DNA of 64,000 nt, taken from contig JAFQSX010000032.1 of NCBI GenBank assembly GCA_017409345.1, positions 1 to 64,000 of the forward strand, given 5' to 3'. This DNA comes from Muribaculaceae bacterium. Its GTDB lineage: Bacteria > Bacteroidota > Bacteroidia > Bacteroidales > Muribaculaceae. The position numbers were made by a program, and so were the translations under genes. Under the pieces are notes generated by a model. It searched no databases and was not told where the DNA came from. It was given only the letters and a program-made list of their open reading frames with translations. Below are positions 24,401 to 30,175 of this stretch, piece by piece; within the stretch, counting starts at the first letter, position 1, and each line of letters starts with the position of its first letter.

Positions 24401-26202
24401 GCATCACCCCAACGGTTTACTGCCTTCATTGCAAGGTAGTAAGTAGTCAATGGTTGAAGCCCTTCCAACACGTAAGTTGTAGTTTCGCCCGAAGAAAGGA
24501 ATTTTGTATCGATGTTTACCTTGTTGATAGTGCTCAAATCAGTAGTTGCATCAAATGCTTCAGTGCTGAAATAAAGAGCGTGATAATTCACGTTATTGTC
24601 GTTTGAAGCAGGGATAACCCATTCGAGTGTGATATTATCTTGAGCAGGAAGTGCAGTGAATGTGTCAACCGGTTCGGGAGCGACACCGCTACCGCTCATG
24701 TTGAGGGCTTTTGCAGCATCGATATAACCTGCACCATGAAGACCTTCTTTCCCTTCGTTGTAAGCATAGATGTCATTTACCGAAGTGACGATTTGTTGAC
24801 GAACAGTTTCAGCCGGTAGGGTAGAGTTGCCATGTTGTGAAACAACAAGGGCAGCAATACCGGTAACGTGAGGTGTAGCCATTGATGTACCTTCATTGAA
24901 ACCATATTGGTTACCGGGAAGAGTACTTAACACACCATGAGCTTCGCCATAGTCGAGGAGACCACCGGGAGCTACGATGTCAACCCATTCGCCATAGTTT
25001 GAATAAGTGGCGATAGTGAAATCATCGGTCATAGAACCTACTGCAACAACTTTTTCGTAGCATGCAGGATACATATTGCCTGTAGCACCATCGTTACCTG
25101 TTGCGAAGAACATTACACCACCGCTCACGTTGTTACCACGGTTCATTGCGATGAAGTAGTCGATAGCATCGAGCACATCTTGTTCGTAGTAGTCGGGTGT
25201 GGCCCAACCCCATGAACAGTTGGCGATGTTGGCGCCATTATTGGCTGCATAAACGATAGCAGCGGCAAAGTCGCCTTGGCCTGAACCTGAACGAGAATCA
25301 AATACTTGACAAGAAAGCATCTTAACACCGCTATTGGCAAAACCGTTACCACCGGCTACACCACACACCCCGATGCCATTGTTGTTGACAGCGGCGATTG
25401 TTCCGGCTACGTGAGTACCATGTGCATGAGGATAGATGTCTTTTGAGTTGGTACAGAAGTTCCAACCATAAATGTCGTCGATATATCCGTTGCCATCATC
25501 ATCTTGACCGGCTACACCATTTAACTCGGCTTGGTTGAGATAAACGTTGGCAGCAAGGTCTTCGTGAGTGTAGTCAATACCACCATCGATTACTGCAACA
25601 AGAGTGTTGCTGTTACCGGTAGTGATTTCCCATGCTTTGAAGAGGTTGATGTCGGCACCTACTTTGCTGGTTCCTAATACCCCTGTGTTGTTGTAGTGCC
25701 ATTGACTGCTCAAACGAGGGTCGTTGAATGGCATAGATGAAGGACGCACTTCATCAGAAAGTGGTTCAGCTACTTTATAAGTGCCGTTTTCTTTCAATAC
25801 CATAGGCACTTTGCATGTAGCCACTTGCACACCTGCTGTTTGGCTAAAGATGCGTTGTGCGTCTTTGGGATTGATAGTTTCGTCAAATGTCACTTCATAC
25901 CAACGGTCAAGACCGAATTGTGCCATTTGATCTTCAAACTTTGCACTATAAGGGAATACCCTTTTGAAACTCATGGCCTTTACTTGACGAGCCGAAGCAT
26001 CTAGTGCGTGAACACCTGTGCTAAGCACTCCATTGGTTGCGGTGATAGTCTTATTGCCTACCGATTTAGCAACCTCGGTTTGCAATTTCACGCGCACCAC
26101 GCCTTTTTTAGGCGTAAGGCTTTGAGCTTGTGCAATCACAACGCTGCTCATTGCGATAACGAGCAACATCAAAAATCGTGAAAAGATTTTTTGCATAAGC
26201 AT
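18427..26202 (-). CDS. Giant secreted subtilisin-like protease with T9SS sorting domain
   Basis: A 2591-residue S8 serine protease. Signal peptide at 1-27, propeptide-like region to about 165, catalytic domain about 185-495 with triad D206 (VIDGGID), H261 (HGTHVAG) and S440 (GTSMATPH), and oxyanion N370. A fibronectin-III domain follows at about 515-615. The rest is a long array of Ig-like domains of the choice-of-anchor/HYDIN type with several repeated DYAYITSYGGIAF- and TMYIYNTGFVSF-like segments, then cadherin-like domains. The end (VFPNPV to ATYPLIKK) is a type IX sorting domain. Likely anchored to or released from the cell surface. A -7 box TAACTTTG (26286-26293) is the likely promoter element. 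Confidence 0.93.
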   Translation of the reverse strand: MLMQKIFSRFLMLLVIAMSSVVIAQAQSLTPKKGVVRVKLQTEVAKSVGNKTITATNGVLSTGVHALDASARQVKAMSFKRVFPYSAKFEDQMAQFGLDRWYEVTFDETINPKDAQRIFSQTAGVQVATCKVPMVLKENGTYKVAEPLSDEVRPSSMPFNDPRLSSQWHYNNTGVLGTSKVGADINLFKAWEITTGNSNTLVAVIDGGIDYTHEDLAANVYLNQAELNGVAGQDDDGNGYIDDIYGWNFCTNSKDIYPHAHGTHVAGTIAAVNNNGIGVCGVAGGNGFANSGVKMLSCQVFDSRSGSGQGDFAAAIVYAANNGANIANCSWGWATPDYYEQDVLDAIDYFIAMNRGNNVSGGVMFFATGNDGATGNMYPACYEKVVAVGSMTDDFTIATYSNYGEWVDIVAPGGLLDYGEAHGVLSTLPGNQYGFNEGTSMATPHVTGIAALVVSQHGNSTLPAETVRQQIVTSVNDIYAYNEGKEGLHGAGYIDAAKALNMSGSGVAPEPVDTFTALPAQDNITLEWVIPASNDNNVNYHALYFSTEAFDATTDLSTINKVNIDTKFLSSGETTTYVLEGLQPLTTYYLAMKAVNRWGDASALSPVVVATTNAGPKMTVSKSSLSFTVKPDAQGNATFNIGNDDEGLLKWNAFIHTTQATAATRSIEKASPGAIVKYNSKLGATPYAANAVFKTTDFIASDYPKEFKYFNELYASIGDEDKTLTNSMAQWFYVDAETYPEGFNLTNIKVTSTYGKNPTFQVYKGSNISTSTLLQEFTPYFYSDGAMKLDEQIYFAPGESFWIVVHFPANQEDYPLGLATVTDNNYAAYSYMSNDMGKTWVTLADALKGSKYESISSKAGWAITAMSLNPDWSKIITITPNEGQVKHGETQAVIVTNDGQPVVNGTYKFNLHFNTNESEKNTTVIPVTMTVSGNAPVMSPAKVVNFGNLLVGEEKTITVEVFNEGYGPFGYYGSLSGNRISSTSEHFQGPTYVNGGFPARTYKTFDVKFAPKAAGSHTGNIVFKHSDNSEFKITVTGVATDPARIAIDPDTIEVGALNIDSAEITKTFSIKNEGNYPLEYVFPKFSDRKLENQGKAAHRFGYVTATNLNEATDFAYDGNPALIGGTDITSSFDDNTYLSKQIPLGFAFPFFGETFDYAYITSYGGIAFKVGEYAYFSPLTETSERLVGVPYISAYGRQLALGPNSKIEYGVQNGKFVVNYSNVLALVYDQEYTPISFRIALSTNGDIEIFYDSYDPMSMSLFQDGSTLYCGIHDTYGADPLTVTSADIADYWGNNDDPAGDVYTQFTNQTAVKFIAPKPNFITALTNPYGIVNPGESIDIVATLKANESMYAGATFNNLIVSSNDPYNSTSYIRFNANIEGSSLAPGAAIVQNEINFGKVFRTSDARLPLTIKNTGNDTLTVNKVSTYNHLVYIDSIGINSANEFKIPAGISKDVIIILPTEQEGAIKDSIFVYSDADTLAVAVNGEVIGCPDINLSFTSIDSTLLSGTKLEKPLNIANIGNEVLRYSITPNPEYFSFNDITDGANVAYSYSASVDDKNVTFNWVDIETTGLGEQNNFTYYNNNDYVEVKLPFEFPYYGKKYDTMYIYNTGFVSFTKRNDDKIWPEPPAEFPGGTVYTNIIAPYWGMHTCDQSKTAGTYHYMTENEVIVSWMEYGNSMNMGVCYQLIMKKDGSFKFQYKGYGDYAIIYGVFGLAGLSNEDGSVGIRLPERYVTFNNAVQFYPVVENAIEPNNSRDIDIDVNTTRMAGQYSSNIDITSNVPGKEKIQIPINLTITGEAKPVFPTDSIIVERVIGHFDDPSAGPVTQMGANYEAYFNVVNEGTAPFVITNIKNGGPGYEQEDWFTGEMVWYPLFMTYYEAEETDWMTGEPTGNRIWTQYYDNTPITVGSTPQGVSVPMMYDMASQPGTYDVPLTFYYNDNDSAVVNIRFIVTPAPKLALDKEEIRAVNVTDDYVGEDSVVINNAGEYRLTYELRLDPTGEGEVVEEEDLGGGIAPAVMARTLSAQADSTLRQNIKVPVKAFENAEVSVLDAPSSETFSYNRALYYPTATGNNTSYQYGTGNTFGEYKAATYYVAPETGFNISHIYTATYLPGLKDVDIKVEIIKGNNVEGTTVLGKGTFHIDEMETANFIVIPLDRAVYMAPGQEFYVVITYPVGVEYPAYLSYKEEGVESNRFMGFVEGYGWFDVATMFEDQYGSLGYIMTCLETKEGAAWVKMLNPESDKVGVIAPGESLNMKFRLSAADAPMDKENKAVLVIKSNDPESPIVNFPIFLDKNAAPAITAPSSITYAKEGALTQIEFTVNEPESDDFTLRLDDNGNIAKLSAVTSLDENGVIEISENTATVKGAVAGVKVVADITPEFGSAGDYALTLTATDSCNNESQASARYLVEHVNRAPRVVATTDYMVMMATTTSDIMSFADMFEDPDGDALTFEMTVSPDDIVTAFKSDESAIFVANEVGVVIVRITATDPSGAQAVYAFELEVTEFDGVENISINSQVSVFPNPVVTALNVICDFNCDAANYCIYGANGAEVYNETTSCISGQAKVINVEKLPAGLYLLKVTTDQGVATYPLIKK

Positions 26203-26420
26203 AAAATTAAATTAATAAAATATAGAAATATAAAATGTAATTGTTTCTTAGATAAATATTTGAGAATAGACGACCTAAAAGTGTACAAAGTTACAAATAA
26301 ATATGGATTTATAGCCAATAAATAAGATAAAAAAGTTGATTTTGTAGAAGTTTTATCCCTGATATGCAGCAGATTGAGTATTTATGCATTAATTTATGAA
26401 TAAAATGCAGTGCTTATGCA

Positions 26421-26464
26421 AAATGAGAGTTGAATCTTTGCGAATTACAACTCTCATTTTTTAT
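26421..26464. terminator. Hairpin terminator between HD gene and protease gene
   Basis: A 12-bp perfect stem pairs 26421-26432 with 26448-26459 (AAATGAGAGTTG against CAACTCTCATTT). The T-run is better on plus, but the position fits the end of the minus-strand HD gene. Confidence 0.5.
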
Positions 26465-26514
26465 TCTCGATGTTTCGATTGCAACTTCTCCCAGCTCGAA
26501 GAAATAGGGGGGAG

Positions 26515-26700
26515 TCTAATTTATAATTCATAATTCATAATTCATAAAGCATAATTGCCATGCGGCAGCCTTTATGTTCATTCTGTCCTTCTGTCTAATT
26601 CTTTTCTGACACGGCACGCCGTGTCCCTACAAAAAGCAACCCTCAATTCCGCACTCCGCATTAAATAGGTTCATTCTGTCAAAAAACAACCCTCAACTCT
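26515..26700. repeat. Degenerate intergenic repeats
   Basis: This 186-nt stretch has no gene. It contains three tandem copies of TAATTCA (about 26524-26544), a palindrome GACACGG-cacg-CCGTGTC (26608-26625), a twice-occurring TTCATTCTGTC (26577-26587, 26670-26680) and a twice-occurring CAACCCTCAA (about 26637-26646, 26687-26696). It looks like a decayed small repeat array of the kind scattered between genes; no transposase is present. Confidence 0.5.
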
Positions 26701-26709
26701 CAACTCAAA

Positions 26710-27318
26710 TTACTTCCCTTCGAGGATGCCGGCTGCGAGAGTGTCGGCAGTGTGTATGAGGGTGAGAAGAGGGCACACATCCTTTGCTTTTTTATTGCTT
26801 GCTATCATTTCGCTACTTTGAAAAGGTAAATCCCAACCACCCATGTGCCAACGGATTGCAATAATCTCATCGTCGCTAAGATCAAGACCACTACGCAATA
26901 ATATTATTACTGATTTCTCGCCATGTCCAAGTGGAAAATTTGAATAGTCAATATTATATGATTCTTGTGGTTCCCACACTCCTATTTCGTTTTTGACTTT
27001 TTTGACTACTTTCTTGTAAATATCGGCTTTACACACATCATGGAGAAGGGCTGCGATGGCAATGCTATCGTCAGGAATACGATTTACTATATCGGGACGT
27101 AATTTTATTATTTGCTCTTTGAGCATAATTGCTATTTTATAAACATTGAGAGAATGCTCTACTAAACCACCCTCAAAGTTAAAGTGATTTTTGCTTGATG
27201 CCGGAGCCTCAAAAAATCCGAGGTCCTCAAGATCTTCAATTACATAATCAATATTCTCACGACCGGTATCCTTAAGAATTTCAATAAATTCGGATTTGTA
27301 TTTGTTTTCTGTAGCCAT
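26710..27318 (-). CDS. HD-domain protein (predicted phosphohydrolase)
   Basis: A 202-residue cytoplasmic HD-superfamily protein. Likely metal ligands and catalytic residues are H55 (EHSLNV), H93-D94 (LLHDVCKAD), H132 (GHGEKS), H158 and D192 (HTADTLA). This is the order found in HD hydrolases acting on nucleotides or related phosphates; the substrate is not known. A TACCTTTG -7 element (27346-27353, minus) lies about 28 nt upstream of the ATG. Single-gene unit. Confidence 0.88.
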   Translation of the reverse strand: MATENKYKSEFIEILKDTGRENIDYVIEDLEDLGFFEAPASSKNHFNFEGGLVEHSLNVYKIAIMLKEQIIKLRPDIVNRIPDDSIAIAALLHDVCKADIYKKVVKKVKNEIGVWEPQESYNIDYSNFPLGHGEKSVIILLRSGLDLSDDEIIAIRWHMGGWDLPFQSSEMIASNKKAKDVCPLLTLIHTADTLAAGILEGK

Positions 27319-27440
27319 AGTAAAGATGTTTCAATAAAATTTATGCAAAGGTATGAAAAATACAAACAAATAAAAAGTAAAATGAATATATACAAGTTTG
27401 TAAAAATGAGTAAATTTGTGATACTAAAAGATTTTATGCT

Positions 27441-27595
27441 ATGGGATATTTGCGATATATATTTTTATTTGCGATAGTATGTTGCCTTGAGTGTTGGGCA
27501 GCATATCCATATACGGTGATTGCTAATGTGGGGGAAGATGCCTCTACTGCAATGCGCGCCTTAATTGGCACACTGATGAGAATGGTGGTGAGAGT
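27441..27595 (+). pseudogene. Signal-peptide part of a frameshifted metallophosphatase
   Basis: From the ATG at 27441 the frame encodes a signal peptide (MGYLRYIFLFAIVCCLECWA) and the start of a mature domain (YPYTVIANVGEDASTAMR), then runs out of the family frame at 27554-27559, where there are three GC dinucleotides in a row. The frame continuing the family sequence (LNWHTDENGGES) is the one used by the gene at 27596. Removing one GC joins both into a continuous STAMR-LNWHTDENGG. A -7 box TAAATTTG (27411-27418) precedes the ATG. Either a real +2 frameshift, a phase-variable tract or an assembly error. Confidence 0.7.
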
Positions 27596-28702
27596 GTGTG
27601 CCACTATACCACGGTTGATGATGTTGAGTGGGTAGATGCTAAATCAATAAAGGCTCATCAAGAGTTGTGCACAGTGTTTGATAGCATCTTCTCGAAAACT
27701 GCCGATAATAAGGATTATTATGAGCAAGCACGTTTTATACGCAACACTCTTGAGATTGATTCGCTCGTTCCCGGCACACGATATATGTATCGAATCGATA
27801 ACGATACTATTGTACGATATTTCACTACGGCACCAAGTGATAATAATTGGTCGGCTGCGATAATCTCTGACTTCCATGCCTATGCGCCGCTCCCGGCACG
27901 CACTCAGTCGGCAATGAATATGCTAGCGATGCTTGAACAACGCAATGGAGCATTTGATATGGTATTGCATGTGGGTGATATTATTGCATGGGGTGGCAGT
28001 TACTCTTTTTGGCGCGACCTTTATGCAAACGAACCGTTCAAAAAATATGTGTGGGCAGGTGTTAATGGCAATCACGATAATATGAGTCGCGGTTATGCTC
28101 ATCAATCAAATCAGTTCTTCCGTAATACCAATAATAATCCTCTGAATGGATATGAGGGTGAAATAGGAGTGTGCTATCATTTCACTTATGGCAACACGCT
28201 ATTCATTATGCTCAACAATGAGTCGATGCGTAGTGATGAAGGGTTGCTCAAGGCGCAACAATGGGTGCGCGATGTTATCGCTCAAAATCCCCACCGATTT
28301 ATTGTTGTAATGGAACATTATCAATGGTTCTTTGGCGAATCGGGTAAAACGTCGCAATATGACCGTTGGCGCCAACTCTTTGATGAATGTGGTGTAGATT
28401 TGGCCATTGCGGCCAATAATCACATCTATGCACGCACAAATGCTCTTTTCGGAGGAGTGGAAACCGACGGAAGCAAGGGAACGGTGTATATTCAAACACC
28501 ATCTTCCGACAATGAACGTGGGCAAGAACTGAAAGAGTGGACCGAGAACCTCGATATAATTAAAAGTCGATGGAGCGAGGGGGCAAAGACTGTAGGCGCA
28601 CTACTGCTAAAAGCCACTGACAACAACCTAACCATAACACTCTATGATCGCGATGGAAATACTATTGATGAGGTGATTTCAGAAATTTCGGCAAAAAATT
28701 AG
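27596..28702 (+). CDS. Metallophosphoesterase (purple-acid-phosphatase-like), catalytic part
   Basis: Calcineurin-type phosphoesterase domain about residues 85-290 of the open frame: D-x-H in ISDFHAY, GD in VLHVGDII, GNHD in VNGNHDN, His in VVMEHYQWF, and the last motif as ANNHIYAR. Compared with the usual GHxH, the first His is Asn, so one metal ligand may be missing. The N-terminal part with CHYTTVDDVEWVDA resembles the fibronectin-like domain of purple acid phosphatases. The first in-frame start is GTG at 27596, but the natural start is probably the ATG at 27441 in another frame, so as written the product lacks its signal peptide. The 3-prime end overlaps a structured RNA. Confidence 0.8.
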   Translation: MCHYTTVDDVEWVDAKSIKAHQELCTVFDSIFSKTADNKDYYEQARFIRNTLEIDSLVPGTRYMYRIDNDTIVRYFTTAPSDNNWSAAIISDFHAYAPLPARTQSAMNMLAMLEQRNGAFDMVLHVGDIIAWGGSYSFWRDLYANEPFKKYVWAGVNGNHDNMSRGYAHQSNQFFRNTNNNPLNGYEGEIGVCYHFTYGNTLFIMLNNESMRSDEGLLKAQQWVRDVIAQNPHRFIVVMEHYQWFFGESGKTSQYDRWRQLFDECGVDLAIAANNHIYARTNALFGGVETDGSKGTVYIQTPSSDNERGQELKEWTENLDIIKSRWSEGAKTVGALLLKATDNNLTITLYDRDGNTIDEVISEISAKN

Positions 28703-28830
28703 AAGCATTCAAGAGTGGAAGTTAATGCTCACGGTATATCCGTGGGCTTTTACTCGTATATGAATGCATGGTGTTTGCCGATACCTCTGAGACGTAGACG
28801 AAGTTTTAGTCCACGTTTTTTATTTGTCTA
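28677..28830 (+). ncRNA. Structured RNA copy 2 (6S-like candidate)
   Basis: Same architecture as the minus-strand RNA at 7943-8097. Stems pair 28677-28683 with 28786-28792, 28688-28695 with 28774-28781, 28705-28711 with 28761-28767, 28714-28720 with 28748-28754; a one-sided UUAAU bulge (28722-28726); apical stem GCTCACGG/CCGTGGGC with loop UAUAU; and 3-prime GTCCACG followed by six U (28809-28821). Shared blocks include GAAGTTAATGCTC, GTGGGCTTTTACT, CGATACCTC and TCCACGTTTTTT. The 5-prime stem lies inside the last nine codons of the phosphatase gene. TM2 downstream has its own -7 box, so this RNA is probably independent. Confidence 0.65.
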
Positions 28831-28948
28831 TCTCTAAACTTTTGGACTAATCTCAAATGGACAAAATGGATAAAACGATAACGATAATTTTATGCTACTT
28901 TTGTCAAGAAAACTTAAATTAATTATTAATTAAAAAAAAATTAAAATT

Positions 28949-29161
28949 ATGAAAAGTGAAAAAAGTTGGTTATCGACACTTTTATTGTGTTTCTTTTTAG
29001 GAGGTTTGGGTATTCACAGTTTTTATGCCGGAAAAACTGTATTTGGTGTAATTCAGTTATTAACAGGTGGAGGCTGTGGCATTTGGTGGCTAATAGACTT
29101 CATAATAATCTTGGTAAAGAAATACAAAGATGGTGAAGGAAATGTTATCTGCGAAGGATAA
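28949..29161 (+). CDS. TM2 domain membrane protein
   Basis: A 70-residue protein made almost entirely of a TM2 domain: two hydrophobic helices (WLSTLLLCFFLGGLGIHSFY and FGVIQLLTGGGCGIWWLIDFIIIL) joined by a short AGKT turn, the pattern G.fG.HrFY.g......q in TM2 proteins. It is followed 16 nt later by a DUF2752 gene, a frequent pair in Bacteroidetes. A -7 box TACTTTTG (28896-28903) lies 45 nt upstream. Function unknown. Confidence 0.9.
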   Translation: MKSEKSWLSTLLLCFFLGGLGIHSFYAGKTVFGVIQLLTGGGCGIWWLIDFIIILVKKYKDGEGNVICEG

Positions 29162-29177
29162 TATTTCAATAATAAAA

Positions 29178-29564
29178 ATGAAAAAAGGTGGCAAACGAGC
29201 AAACTATCTATTGTGTGTGCTAGTTGTTGCCACCTTTCTATTTTGTATTAACTATTTACTTTTTGATTCACTATATATTAAGTGTATAGTTAAAGAATTA
29301 ACAGGATATGATTGTCCGGCATGTGGTGCGCAAAGGGCAATGGTTTCTCTTCTCAAAGGAAATCTCATTGATGCATTTTGGTATAATCCATATTTATTAT
29401 TAGTATCAATCACTTTATCATTGGCAATTATAAAGAGGAAGATTCTGAACAATAAACAAGTTAGGCTCATATATATAATTCTAGTATTATTAATGGTTGT
29501 GTGGGTGATTGTTCGAAATCTCACAATATGGAAAGAGTATGTAATCACTAAATTGTCATTATAA
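29178..29564 (+). CDS. DUF2752 membrane protein
   Basis: A 128-residue protein. The core motif CPACGAQRAMVSLLKGNLIDAFWYNP defines DUF2752, with two Cys that may be redox-active or bind metal. Hydrophobic helices flank it on both sides (LLCVLVVATFLFCINYLLF, YLLLVSITLSLAII, IYIILVLLMVVWVIV). I start at the ATG at 29178, 16 nt after the TM2 stop; the open frame reaches back to 29130 inside TM2, which seems too early. Function unknown, probably works with TM2. Confidence 0.88.
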   Translation: MKKGGKRANYLLCVLVVATFLFCINYLLFDSLYIKCIVKELTGYDCPACGAQRAMVSLLKGNLIDAFWYNPYLLLVSITLSLAIIKRKILNNKQVRLIYIILVLLMVVWVIVRNLTIWKEYVITKLSL

Positions 29565-29661
29565 ATTATTTCTATTAGATGAATGTTTATTCTATCTAGA
29601 ATTGCCAAACTTTTTGATTCTCCACACTAAAAGCTATTGAGCCCAATATTGCTCTAAATAC

Positions 29662-29697
29662 AAAAGAACTAATCATCAATTGATGATTAGTTCTTTT
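29662..29697. terminator. Bidirectional terminator (perfect 36-bp palindrome)
   Basis: Positions 29662-29697 form an exact palindrome (arms of 18 bp, A4 at one end and T4 at the other). It serves the DUF2752 gene on plus and the tRNA-Leu gene on minus. Confidence 0.85.
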
Positions 29698-29700
29698 CTG

Positions 29701-29782
29701 TGCGCACGAAGGGACTCGAACCCCCACGTCTCACGACACTAGATCCTAAGTCTAGCGCGGCTACCAATTACGCCACGTGCGC
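29701..29782 (-). tRNA. tRNA-Leu (anticodon UAG)
   Basis: An 82-nt class II tRNA. The acceptor stem pairs 29776-29782 with 29702-29708; the anticodon loop is CUUAGGA, giving anticodon UAG (reads CUA). A long variable arm and the T-loop GGTTCGAGTCC are present. The promoter lies directly upstream (29797-29828). Confidence 0.95.
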
Positions 29783-29787
29783 AATGA

Positions 29788-29819
29788 TTACGGGTACAAA
29801 GTTAGTAAACTTTCCGTAA
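29788..29819 (-). other. Hairpin overlapping the tRNA-Leu promoter
   Basis: Inverted repeat TTACGG (29788-29793) with CCGTAA (29814-29819), plus inner AAAGTT/AACTTT. It follows the PII-like gene by about 20 nt and overlaps the -7 box of tRNA-Leu. It may end the efflux operon transcript; no U-run follows. Confidence 0.4.
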
Positions 29820-29828
29820 CCGTGCAAA
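29797..29828 (-). promoter_or_regulatory. Promoter of tRNA-Leu
   Basis: On the minus strand TTTG (29825-29828), 20 nt, TAACTTTG (29797-29804): exact consensus. Transcription would start within a few nt of the tRNA 5-prime end at 29782. Confidence 0.82.
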
Positions 29829-29838
29829 TATTTTTGCA

Positions 29839-30132
29839 TTAAATTGATTTTTCAATATTCCAAACGAATGCGCGAAGTCCTAATTTAGGCGTTTCAACAT
29901 CCATTTGATGCAAAATTTCAAGCACATTATCTACGCGATTGTCTTCAACCACGGTAATGATAGCCGAGGCAAGAGAAGGCCAAGCGTGAGAGCCATAGTG
30001 AGGCTCTCCGTTTTTGGATCCACGACCTTGTACCTCTTGCCATGCGGTAAAACCACGGCAGTTGTTACGTTCAAGCATATCAATGATGCGTTCGTAGTAG
30101 GCTTGGTCAAATGTTATCAATATAGATTTCAT
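29839..30132 (-). CDS. PII-like small regulatory protein of the efflux operon
   Basis: A 97-residue cytoplasmic protein with the PII (GlnB-like) ferredoxin-type fold: MKSILITFDQAYYERIIDMLERNNCRGFT, then EVQGRGSKNGEPHYGSHAWPSLAS in place of the T-loop, then the second beta-alpha-beta unit (VVEDNRVDNVLEILHQMD, GLRAFVWNIEKSI). The T-loop is shorter than in GlnB and lacks the usual uridylylated Tyr context. It is 43 nt after the RND pump gene and probably cotranscribed. PII-like proteins downstream of RND pumps may sense a ligand linked to transport; inference. Confidence 0.8.
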   Translation of the reverse strand: MKSILITFDQAYYERIIDMLERNNCRGFTAWQEVQGRGSKNGEPHYGSHAWPSLASAIITVVEDNRVDNVLEILHQMDVETPKLGLRAFVWNIEKSI

Positions 30133-30175
30133 TGTTTTTAGTCTATTTTAGGTTGAGGCTCAATTTGTGCTAATT

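Noticed and set aside
26521-26550. Short tandem TAATTCA as a possible CRISPR array
   Set aside because: Units are 7 nt without spacers, and no cas genes are near.
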